Below are positions 9,122-16,921 of a stretch of DNA of 59,145 nucleotides, one piece after another (the stretch's first letter is position 1; each line of letters starts with the position of its first letter). A model generated the notes under the pieces. It did not search any database. It saw only the letters and a list, made by a program, of their open reading frames with translations, and was not told the DNA's origin. Both the position numbers and the translations under genes were made by a program. The DNA is from CACEUX01 sp964404235 (GTDB taxonomy: Bacteria > Fidelibacterota > Marinisomatia > Marinisomatales > UBA1611). The DNA lies in the NCBI GenBank assembly GCA_964404235.1, contig CAYOJL010000002.1, forward strand, positions 1 to 59,145, given 5' to 3'.

Positions 9122-9793
9122 TTATTGGAATTTTATAATGATCTCTTTGGTATTCCCATTCTCATCTTCAACTTCAAATCTAAATTCTTGCGTAGAGACC
9201 TGCATATCAGCCTCTTCAAAACCTTCTAGGTCATCTTGTGTTGTGTTATTTACTTCTAGCGAACCTTCTGGTGTTGATACAGCTGTCTCACCTTGTTGGA
9301 CTTCAGTTGATTCACCTGTGAGATTATTGGTCACCTCTATCAATCCTTCAATAAGGGTAAAAGAATCACCTGTTGATGGATCTGAATCAATTGCTAGTTC
9401 AGTACCTTTCACAGATGCAACAGAAGTAGGAGTGGCTATCACAAACTCTTTACCTTTTTGAGGAGTAACTGCTGCAGCAATCTTACCATATTTGATATCT
9501 ATAGATTTATTGATCTTAACACCTGAACGTTGGCCTAAAATGGTCATATCAGAGTTACCAAGCATTTTCAATACTGTTTTATCATCAAGGTACATAATTG
9601 CAACAAACCCATCTTTACCCGTCCTGATATTATCTTGGTCACTTAAAGGTGAGCCAGGTTTTAGTACCTGTGCAGTATTTAATCCCTTATATAGAATAGA
9701 AACATCACCTTTGATCTTTATAGCAATGGCTACTTTAGATGATGCCGATATAAAGGTGACAGCACTTAAAATAATGACAAGTAAATTTTTCAT
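9122..9793 (-). CDS. FecR-domain periplasmic/secreted protein
   Basis: A 223-residue protein with a signal peptide (about 1-18) and a FecR domain. Recognisable elements are AIKIKGDVSI, the LKPGSPLSDQDNIRTGKDG segment, a TPTSVASVKGTELAID core and a LIEGLIEVTN strand followed by a QQGETAVST turn. Classical FecR is an inner-membrane anti-sigma regulator. This version has no cytoplasmic or transmembrane part, and no ECF sigma factor is nearby, so it belongs to the secreted FecR-domain group of unknown role. The tail (about 175-223) is very acidic. Its ATG overlaps the stop of the upstream gene (ATGA), so the two are translationally coupled. Confidence 0.85.
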   Translation of the reverse strand: MKNLLVIILSAVTFISASSKVAIAIKIKGDVSILYKGLNTAQVLKPGSPLSDQDNIRTGKDGFVAIMYLDDKTVLKMLGNSDMTILGQRSGVKINKSIDIKYGKIAAAVTPQKGKEFVIATPTSVASVKGTELAIDSDPSTGDSFTLIEGLIEVTNNLTGESTEVQQGETAVSTPEGSLEVNNTTQDDLEGFEEADMQVSTQEFRFEVEDENGNTKEIIIKFQ

Positions 9794-11025
9794 TCTGAGA
9801 CCTCAATAGAAATAACTTCAATTTGCCTATAGGTCTCATTTCCATCTTCATCTATCGTAGAAATTCCTGTAGATACCATCGACTGTACAGTTGAGAGATC
9901 TATACCTTCACCATTCAAAGTAATATTACCATTAGGCGTCATTCCTTCAGCTTGACCACCAGACCCAAATATCCTATCCGCTAGGTCATCTCCCATAAGT
10001 GATCGCAATACAATACCAATAGGAGATGTATCATCCAGATCCGTCCCATCGTTATCCGTTGATGTAAAATCTTTTATCTTAAAAGCCATAATATCGCTTA
10101 ATAATTGTTCAGTACCTACAGTCGTAATGATGTCCTTACGAATCTGCCATACATAAACTTTACCAGGTTCCAGATCACCTCCATCAGTTGGATATTGGAA
10201 GGTAGTTATGCCAAACCCAACTTGTTCAAAACCTAATGACTGATCTAACGGTAACCTCGTAACTGATTCAATAGCTTGATCAATAGAAGCATGTTCATCC
10301 GATCGAAATTCAGCAACTCTAATAAAATACTGACAACCACTTTCACCCGTAGACGGGTTAATATAGTTACAAGGGTCAGATTCCCATTGGAATACAGGAT
10401 AGGATGTATAAACTTCATTGATCGTTGTATCTGCCAAGATACCTCCTGGTGAAACTAGCTGAAGAAGTTCGGGATTTGAGATATTTAGAATATCTTCCCT
10501 TACAATTTGTTCTCCATTTTCAACTGTAGCAATTACACGAAAGGTATATATCCCATTAGGAAGTTGCCCTGTCTGTACGATCAAACTCATCATTTGTTCA
10601 GCTTCAGTAAGGTCCATCTGCTCAGTAATATCTAGATCTATTTCTACTGGGTTACCTTCAGTATCAAATAAAACATCTGTAGAAAGATTTAGATCCATGT
10701 TTGTTAGGTGTATTGGAGCCATTAATTGCAAAGGTTGAGTCGTTTCAACTTTTACCAATGTTTCATTGTCAACTCCCAAAGCATCAGAGTCAATAATGAT
10801 CTCAAATTCAATATCAACTTCAACTGGTTGTGTAGCATCAGAATCCTCTCGACTTAATTCCGCCATGAAAATTGGCATATTAGATTCACCTGTATTTATA
10901 TCAACCATACTAAGATAATATGTAACATAAGGTGTCCAAGTGACCTGGAACTCTATTTGAGCATATGGTATTGAGATCCAGAAAAATGTTGAGAGTAGTT
11001 TTGCTATGATAATTTTTTTATTCAT
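9790..11025 (-). CDS. Secreted Ig/Fn3-like protein of unknown function
   Basis: A 411-residue protein, unrecognised. The start chosen is the ATG at 11025 (MNKKIII...). A longer frame to 11055 runs into the terminator hairpin of the cold-shock gene and is unlikely. The signal peptide ends near PYAQ. The sequence is beta-rich and acidic, with an FQWESDPCN/YFIRVAE region (about 215-245) and a KVYVWQIRKD strand typical of Fn3-like or Ig-like modules; two cysteines there may form a disulfide. The C-terminal 60 residues are low in complexity (GSGGQAEGMTPNGNITLNG). It is the first gene of a three-gene operon with the FecR protein and the barrel, so a shared surface assembly is the natural hypothesis. 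Confidence 0.7.
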   Translation of the reverse strand: MNKKIIIAKLLSTFFWISIPYAQIEFQVTWTPYVTYYLSMVDINTGESNMPIFMAELSREDSDATQPVEVDIEFEIIIDSDALGVDNETLVKVETTQPLQLMAPIHLTNMDLNLSTDVLFDTEGNPVEIDLDITEQMDLTEAEQMMSLIVQTGQLPNGIYTFRVIATVENGEQIVREDILNISNPELLQLVSPGGILADTTINEVYTSYPVFQWESDPCNYINPSTGESGCQYFIRVAEFRSDEHASIDQAIESVTRLPLDQSLGFEQVGFGITTFQYPTDGGDLEPGKVYVWQIRKDIITTVGTEQLLSDIMAFKIKDFTSTDNDGTDLDDTSPIGIVLRSLMGDDLADRIFGSGGQAEGMTPNGNITLNGEGIDLSTVQSMVSTGISTIDEDGNETYRQIEVISIEVSE

Positions 11026-11038
11026 CTTATTCGTGATA

Positions 11039-11071
11039 TAAAAAAACCACTTCAAAAGAAGTGGTTTTTTT
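11039..11071 (-). terminator. Rho-independent terminator after the cold-shock gene
   Basis: CCACTTC (11047-11053) pairs with GAAGTGG (11058-11064) around an AAAA loop. An A run precedes it (11041-11046) and a T run follows (11065-11071), so it works on both strands. It begins 20 bases after the csp stop codon on the minus strand. Confidence 0.9.
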
Positions 11072-11090
11072 ATTATTTGGAACCAAGGGT

Positions 11091-11300
11091 TTAAAGAGGA
11101 TTAACCTTCTTTGCAACAGGACCTTTGGGCCCTTCACCTACTTCAAATTCAACTTTCTGGTTTTCTGCAAGAGTTTTAAAACCCTCCATGAGGATCTCAT
11201 TCATATGAACGAAATAATCTTGCTCTCCTTCAACCTGAATAAAGCCATAGCCTTTTGAATTATTGAACCATTTAACGGTTCCTTCTTTTTTATCCGACAT
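11091..11300 (-). CDS. Cold-shock protein, CspA family
   Basis: A 69-residue single OB-fold nucleic-acid-binding protein, the usual length for CspA proteins. The RNA-binding motifs RNP1 (KGYGFI, 17-22) and RNP2 (DYFVH, 28-32) are intact, as is the GTVKWFN start. It acts as an RNA chaperone in the cytoplasm. A Shine-Dalgarno AAAGGA lies about 11 bases before the ATG. The gene is monocistronic, between the tRNA-Val gene upstream and a strong terminator downstream. Confidence 0.97.
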   Translation of the reverse strand: MSDKKEGTVKWFNNSKGYGFIQVEGEQDYFVHMNEILMEGFKTLAENQKVEFEVGEGPKGPVAKKVNPL

Positions 11301-11345
11301 TATCTATTTTTCCTTTAAGTAATATTTTTATTTCATTTGCATCAG

Positions 11346-11419
11346 TGGGCGATGAGAGATTCGAACTCCCGACACCTGCGGTGTAAACGCAGTGCTCTAA
11401 CCAACTGAGCTAATCGCCC
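11346..11419 (-). tRNA. tRNA-Val (anticodon TAC)
   Basis: A complete cloverleaf of 74 bases. The acceptor stem GGGCGAT pairs with ATCGCCC, followed by discriminator A. The D-arm is AGCTCAGTTGGTTAGAGC, the anticodon stem CTGCG/CGCAG holds loop TTTACAC, and the T-loop is TTCGAAT. The anticodon TAC reads GUA/GUN valine codons. The CCA tail is not encoded. The gene lies between lon and the cold-shock gene. Confidence 0.95.
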
Positions 11420-11448
11420 ATATATGGGGTCGGGAATATTAATTATTT

Positions 11449-13854
11449 CTATTGCGAATTATTAGATTTTTTTACTTTCTTAAAAATACCGGGAATTGCG
11501 ACCTTCAATACATCTTTTATTTCTTTTGCAAAATAAAAAGTAAGATCCTTGGCTACATGGTCTGGAACATCTTCGAGGTCTTTTCGATTATGTTCTGGTA
11601 GAATTACTTCTTTGATTCCTGAACGATGTGCAGCTGTTACTTTTTCTTTAACCCCTCCTATAGGTAATACATTACCTCTAAGAGTGATTTCGCCGGTCAT
11701 TGCTACCTTTTCCTTCACTGGAATACCCTTTAATAGAGACACTAAGGAAGTGATCATACTAACACCAGCAGAAGGTCCATCTTTCGGGATTGCTCCTGCA
11801 GGAACATGAACATGTATATCAGAATTTTCATTGAATTCCGGGTCAATGTCAAAATTATTAGCATTTGCTCTGACAAAGGTCAATGCTGCAGTAGCAGATT
11901 CTTTCATCACGTCTCCTAATTGACCTGTTAATGTTAATTTACCTTTACCCTTCATTAAAGTGGACTCAACGAATAAAATATCACCACCGGCAGCTGTCCA
12001 TGCAAGACCAGTTACGACACCTGGTTTTGTGGTCCTTTCTGCCAATTCAGAATGAAATCGAGGAGCACCTAAATATTCACCAACTTTTTTTCTGTTGATC
12101 TTGATTTTCTCAATATCTGATTCAACAAGATCTCGTGCAACTTTTCTTAATACATTTGCAACTTCTCGTTCTAGGTTCCTTACACCTGCCTCCCTTGTAT
12201 AGGATCGAATCAATTCTTTTATAGAGGTAACATCAAACGTGACCTGATTATTTGTGAGACCATTCTCTTCGATTTGTTTTGGAAGTATATGACGTTTTGC
12301 AATTTGTATTTTCTCATCCTCGATATATCCCGAAAAATCTAAGATCTCCATTCTATCTCTTAGAGCTGGAGGTATAGCATCCTGGTAATTTGCTGTTGCA
12401 ATGAACATCACGTTACTTAGATCAAAATCAACTTCTAAATAATGATCACTGAAAGAATGATTTTGTTCAGGATCTAGAACCTCCAATAATGCTGATGATG
12501 GATCACCTCTAAAATCTGATCCAAGCTTGTCTATCTCATCAAGCATAAAAACAGGATTATTCTTACCAGCCTTTTTTATACTTTGTATGACTCGACCAGG
12601 AAGTGCACCAATATAGGTACGGCGATGTCCACGTATTTCCGCTTCATCTCTTACACCTCCTAAAGATAAACGCACAAATTCGCGTCCCATCGAGCGTGCA
12701 ATTGATTTTCCTAAAGACGTTTTTCCTACTCCTGGAGGACCACCAAAACATAATATGGGTCCTCGAACTGTACCATTAGGATCTTTCTTCTGTTTAAGAT
12801 TCCTAACAGCTAAGTATTCAATGATTCTTTCTTTTACCTTTTCAAGACCATAATGGTCTTCATCTAAAATCTTCATTGCCTCTTTAAGATTAATACGGTC
12901 TTCTGTACTATCGCTCCATGGAAGATCCACAAGCCAATCGATATAGGTTCTAGAAACATTATATTCTGGAGACTGCGTTGGGATTCTAGACAACCTATCC
13001 AACTCTTTCATTGCAACTTTTTCAGATTCTTCTGGCATTTTTGCTGCTTTGATCTTATCCTCTAATTCTTTTAGTTCAACAGTCCCTTCATCTTCTCCAA
13101 GTTCTTTTTTAATGGCTTTCATCTGCTCTCGAAGATAATATTCTCTTTGTGTTTTAGTGATCTCATCATGGACCTCTGACTGGATCTCTTCACCTAATTT
13201 TATACGTTGTATCTCACGAGAAATAAGATTAAGAGCTTTCTCCATTCGCATTTTGATATCTAATTCTTCAAGAATTTCTTGCTTTTCTTGGTTAGATATA
13301 GTGATCACTGAAATCGCACGATCAGTTAGACGATTTGGTTTCTGAATATTTTTTAACATTCCAGAATGCTCTTCAGTTAGATTTGGTGCTACCTTCATAA
13401 GATCTTCGAAAGCCTGCCGTAAATTGGTTGTTAAAGCATCAATTTCTAGCTGATCAGTGATAGGTTGATCATCTACAGATTGTACTGCAGCAGTGAAATA
13501 AGGTTCATGGTTGGTATATTCTAAGACCTTTACTCTGGAAATTCCTTGAACGATTGCAGATTTACTATTATCTGGCATATCAAAGACCTTAAGAACCTGT
13601 GCAAGTGTTCCATAGGCATATAGGTCTGCAGGCTTTGGATCTTCTATGGAGCCATCTTCTTGAGCAACAACTACAATATATCGTTTTTTAGGATCTAGAT
13701 CATTGATCAGTTTAAGACTACGATCCCTACCAATATATATTGGGATGACCTGTTGAGGAAATAATACAGTATTTCTCAATGGCATTACAGGATACTTATC
13801 AGTATCCTTTATATTAAAATTTTCAATCTCTTTTTCTGATAGTTTCTCAGGCAT
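11449..13854 (-). CDS. lon: ATP-dependent Lon protease
   Basis: An 801-residue AAA+ serine protease that degrades damaged and regulatory proteins in the cytosol. It has the LON substrate-binding domain (about 20-215), a coiled linker, and the AAA+ module with Walker A GGPPGVGKTS and Walker B FMLDEIDKL. The C-terminal protease domain carries the Ser-Lys dyad Ser695 (DGPSAG) and Lys738 (GGVKEKV). Length and order match LonA. It stands alone: 126 bases separate it from lipA, and the tRNA-Val gene follows 30 bases after its stop. The short acid N-terminus and lysine-rich C-terminus are unremarkable. Confidence 0.98.
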   Translation of the reverse strand: MPEKLSEKEIENFNIKDTDKYPVMPLRNTVLFPQQVIPIYIGRDRSLKLINDLDPKKRYIVVVAQEDGSIEDPKPADLYAYGTLAQVLKVFDMPDNSKSAIVQGISRVKVLEYTNHEPYFTAAVQSVDDQPITDQLEIDALTTNLRQAFEDLMKVAPNLTEEHSGMLKNIQKPNRLTDRAISVITISNQEKQEILEELDIKMRMEKALNLISREIQRIKLGEEIQSEVHDEITKTQREYYLREQMKAIKKELGEDEGTVELKELEDKIKAAKMPEESEKVAMKELDRLSRIPTQSPEYNVSRTYIDWLVDLPWSDSTEDRINLKEAMKILDEDHYGLEKVKERIIEYLAVRNLKQKKDPNGTVRGPILCFGGPPGVGKTSLGKSIARSMGREFVRLSLGGVRDEAEIRGHRRTYIGALPGRVIQSIKKAGKNNPVFMLDEIDKLGSDFRGDPSSALLEVLDPEQNHSFSDHYLEVDFDLSNVMFIATANYQDAIPPALRDRMEILDFSGYIEDEKIQIAKRHILPKQIEENGLTNNQVTFDVTSIKELIRSYTREAGVRNLEREVANVLRKVARDLVESDIEKIKINRKKVGEYLGAPRFHSELAERTTKPGVVTGLAWTAAGGDILFVESTLMKGKGKLTLTGQLGDVMKESATAALTFVRANANNFDIDPEFNENSDIHVHVPAGAIPKDGPSAGVSMITSLVSLLKGIPVKEKVAMTGEITLRGNVLPIGGVKEKVTAAHRSGIKEVILPEHNRKDLEDVPDHVAKDLTFYFAKEIKDVLKVAIPGIFKKVKKSNNSQ

Positions 13855-13980
13855 TATTGTCCTCTATATAAAGATAATCAATATTAAAATTACAAGGATT
13901 ATACCAAAGTATTACATATGATGAATAGTCTTGAATAAAGAATGATATATGACAATATGGCATACTAATTGAATTTCTAA

Positions 13981-14829
13981 TTAAATGAACTCATCTGCAT
14001 GATATGAACTACGAACTAGCGATCCTGATTTAACTACATCAAAACCCATTTCAATTCCAAGGGTCTTATAATCTAAGAATTCTTTATCATCTACATATCG
14101 GGCTACTGGAAGATGATTCTTTGTTGGCTGCAGATATTGTCCTATTGTAAAAAGTTTTACTCCTATTTCAGCAACCTGTTTCATTGTATCAACCACTTCA
14201 TTAAAGGTCTCGCCAAGCCCAACCATTATACCGGTTTTTGTTCTCAATTTATTATTAACAGATAGCCTAAGTACATCCAAGCTCCTATTCCAATTTGCCT
14301 GGCTCCTAACCTGTTTACTTATTCTTTCAACACATTCAACATTATGACTAAAAATCTCTGGATTAGCACTAAAGACTTTTTCAAGAGATGGTCTATGACC
14401 TTTAAAATCCGGAGTCAAAACTTCAACGTTACATCCAGGAACATTCTCATGAATCTGATTGATAGTTTCTGCCCAAATAGAAGCTCCATAATCATTTTTT
14501 AGATCATCTCTATCTACTGATGTAATGACTACATGTTTAAGGTCCATTTTCTTAACTGCTATAGCAGTCCGATATGGTTCTAATGGGTCATCCCAGGATG
14601 GCTTACCAGTTTTCACTGAACAAAAACCACAAGCTCTAGTACAAATATCTCCCAAGATCATTATTGTTGCAGTACGCCTATCCCAACATTCATAAATATT
14701 TGGACACCTTGCCTCTTCACAGACAGTATTAAGTTTGTTATGTTGCACAATATTATTAACAAATTGATATCCCTTTGTCATTTGCAACCGTATTTTAGGT
14801 TTTCGAGTTTTAGTTAATTCGTTTGTCAT
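13981..14829 (-). CDS. lipA: Lipoyl synthase
   Basis: A 282-residue radical-SAM enzyme that inserts two sulfurs into protein-bound octanoyl groups to make lipoyl cofactor. The auxiliary cluster motif C-X4-C-X5-C is Cys37, Cys42 and Cys48. The radical-SAM motif C-X3-C-X2-C is Cys63, Cys67 and Cys70. The conserved RSSY that supplies the serine ligand of the auxiliary cluster is at 273-276. It is the last gene of the dehydrogenase/lipoate operon and overlaps the methyltransferase stop by one base (TAATG). Together with lipB it makes the lipoylation of the E2 encoded two genes upstream self-sufficient. Confidence 0.97.
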   Translation of the reverse strand: MTNELTKTRKPKIRLQMTKGYQFVNNIVQHNKLNTVCEEARCPNIYECWDRRTATIMILGDICTRACGFCSVKTGKPSWDDPLEPYRTAIAVKKMDLKHVVITSVDRDDLKNDYGASIWAETINQIHENVPGCNVEVLTPDFKGHRPSLEKVFSANPEIFSHNVECVERISKQVRSQANWNRSLDVLRLSVNNKLRTKTGIMVGLGETFNEVVDTMKQVAEIGVKLFTIGQYLQPTKNHLPVARYVDDKEFLDYKTLGIEMGFDVVKSGSLVRSSYHADEFI

Positions 14830-15650
14830 TATTTTTTTTGAAATAGATAGATCATATATTTTCGATACCTTCTAAACAAACCGCTATCAAGCAAATCTAA
14901 TTGTTCCTTTTTTGCAACGATCTTTGGCTTAATTAATTTCTCAATCACTGATGCTGTTTTTGGATAGTTCTTTTGCAATGAATAGGAAGCATAATCAATT
15001 GTAGGATCAATAAATCTTTCAAAAAAATATTTACCATAATCCAGAGTTGGCATTGTATTCTCGGTTTGATCATATTTTTCAAGAAGTTCAAAACCATATT
15101 TTTTAGCACCGTTTAAATATTTATCCATATCATGTGATGATCTAAGATGTGGACTTTTTGATCCATCTCTAAAATGAATAAAATAATCTGATGCTAAAAG
15201 ATAGCCTGATTTGCAAAGGGCCTCTCTCGCTTTTTCAAATCCTTTATTAATATTTATATAACATGCGCTTTCACTTTCCAAGACTAGGTCATATTTTTTA
15301 TTCGGTTGAAATTTTTCAAATTTGCAATGATGAAAATTAACCCCACCATTGAATTTCTCATTAATAGCTTCTTTTTGGAAATCATCAGGAGATAATGTCT
15401 CAACTTTGTAGCCTCTATTGATAAGAAATTCCGCATTCCCACCAATACCACAACCAACATCTAAGATGAGATCAACTTGATTAGGGATATAAGAAGCAAG
15501 ATTTTCTATATATCGAGCCTGAGCATTTTTTATTTCCTCAAGGTTAATAGAATCTATTGCAATGGATTCCGGATCATCCCAAAACCCATAATGTAGATAA
15601 GATGATTGAATTGTCTTTGAATATAATTTTAATACATGATCTATTGACAT
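14829..15650 (-). CDS. SAM-dependent class I methyltransferase
   Basis: A 273-residue cytosolic methyltransferase. The SAM-binding motif I is ILDVGCGIGG (62-71). A YGFWDD element near 21-26 and the overall layout resemble the small-molecule C- or O-methyltransferases of the UbiE/tocopherol/sterol group. The substrate cannot be told. It is tightly embedded between E2 and lipA with one-base overlaps (TAATG) on both sides, so it is co-translated with the lipoate/2-oxoacid dehydrogenase genes. No standard step of that pathway needs a methyltransferase, which makes the position odd. Confidence 0.85.
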   Translation of the reverse strand: MSIDHVLKLYSKTIQSSYLHYGFWDDPESIAIDSINLEEIKNAQARYIENLASYIPNQVDLILDVGCGIGGNAEFLINRGYKVETLSPDDFQKEAINEKFNGGVNFHHCKFEKFQPNKKYDLVLESESACYININKGFEKAREALCKSGYLLASDYFIHFRDGSKSPHLRSSHDMDKYLNGAKKYGFELLEKYDQTENTMPTLDYGKYFFERFIDPTIDYASYSLQKNYPKTASVIEKLIKPKIVAKKEQLDLLDSGLFRRYRKYMIYLFQKK

Positions 15651-16921
15651 TATCTTATATCACCCAGATCTATATTCTCAAGATAATAACGTACACGTTC
15701 CAAAAATTTTGACCCACCTGCTCCATCAATAAGTCTATGATCAAAACCAAGCGTTAGCATCATTATACTTCTTATGGCAATGGAATCACCCTCAACTGTT
15801 TCTATAACAACTGGTTGTTTTTTTATCGCGCCAATACCAAGAATACCAACGTTAGGTTGATTGATGATAGGTGTGCCTATTGAAACACCGAACACACCAA
15901 AATTTGTTATACTGAATGTAGTGCCTGTTAATTCGTCAGCTTTAATGCTGCCATTCCTTGCCCTAGATGCAATATTATGAACAGAACGGCAAAGTCCTAA
16001 GAAATTCTTTTCTTCACAATTTGCCATGTTCGGCACCATTAAACCATTATCTATAGCCACCGCTAAACCTATATTTATATCTCTATGAAAATTTACAGTG
16101 GTATCAAATATAGACGAGTTCATCTCGGGGTGATCTTTCAGTGATCTCACTACCGCATCAACTATGAACGGCGTGTAGGTTAAATTGAACCCTTCCCTAT
16201 CCTTAAATGTCTTTTCTTCTTTGATCACAAAGTCTACAATAGACGTCATATCAACTTCAGTCATAACGTATACATGCGCAGATGTAGCCAAACTATCTTT
16301 CATATGCTTTGCAATTAATTTCCTCATATGATGCATTTCTTCGGTCCGCTGTGAAGGGAGATGAGAATCAGGTTTGGAGTCAACAATAGTACTATCATGA
16401 GTAGGCGCAGAAATATCAAGATAAGCAAGAATGTCTTTTTTAGTAACTCTCCCTCCTCTTCCACTACCAGAGATCTTTTCAAGTTCATTGAAAGGAATAT
16501 TTTTATCTGAGGCGATCTTCATTACTATAGGAGAATAGAATTTTTTTTCTTTATTTTCAGTAAATATTGGCTTTGAACTAGGTATTGACTGTTGTTGCTC
16601 TGGCTTATTTTCAGATACTTGGGATATATGTTCTGGACCCTCATCTTTTTTTACATTTACTTTACCAACAATACTGCTATTCCCATCTGTATCTATCTTG
16701 GCAATAACCTCACCGACTGCTTTTACATCATTTGGCTCAGCTAATATATCCACTAATATTCCTGCAGCAGATGATGGTATCTCTGAATCAACTTTATCGG
16801 TACCGATCTCCAATAAGATCTCGTCTAATTCTATAGATTCACCTACTTTCTTTCTCCACTCTAATATGGTTCCTTCATTAATGGACTCTCCCATCTTTGG
16901 CATTACAACATCAACAATCAT
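15650..16921 (-). CDS. 2-oxoacid dehydrogenase E2 (dihydrolipoamide acyltransferase)
   Basis: A 423-residue core subunit of a 2-oxoacid dehydrogenase complex. Domains in order are one lipoyl domain (1-80, lipoyl-lysine Lys43 in TDKVDSE), a Ser/Pro/Glu-rich linker, the peripheral subunit-binding domain (about 127-170, ending GRGGRVTKKDIL) and the catalytic domain (about 190-423). The active-site motif DHRLIDG is at 394-400 (His395, Asp399). Family and context favour the branched-chain type, with pyruvate as the alternative. Start and stop abut E1 and overlap the methyltransferase, showing strict co-translation. Confidence 0.93.
   Translation of the reverse strand: MIVDVVMPKMGESINEGTILEWRKKVGESIELDEILLEIGTDKVDSEIPSSAAGILVDILAEPNDVKAVGEVIAKIDTDGNSSIVGKVNVKKDEGPEHISQVSENKPEQQQSIPSSKPIFTENKEKKFYSPIVMKIASDKNIPFNELEKISGSGRGGRVTKKDILAYLDISAPTHDSTIVDSKPDSHLPSQRTEEMHHMRKLIAKHMKDSLATSAHVYVMTEVDMTSIVDFVIKEEKTFKDREGFNLTYTPFIVDAVVRSLKDHPEMNSSIFDTTVNFHRDINIGLAVAIDNGLMVPNMANCEEKNFLGLCRSVHNIASRARNGSIKADELTGTTFSITNFGVFGVSIGTPIINQPNVGILGIGAIKKQPVVIETVEGDSIAIRSIMMLTLGFDHRLIDGAGGSKFLERVRYYLENIDLGDIR

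Noticed and set aside
11026..11055. Longer start for the Ig/Fn3-like gene (MKWFFYITNK...)
   Set aside because: These codons run through the bidirectional terminator hairpin of the csp gene; the ATG at 11025 with a normal signal peptide is preferred.
11549..11809. Plus-strand open frames opposite lon, the 2-oxoacid dehydrogenase genes, the RND permease and others
   Set aside because: They mirror strong minus-strand genes with intact motifs, have no recognisable domain and no good ribosome-binding sites.
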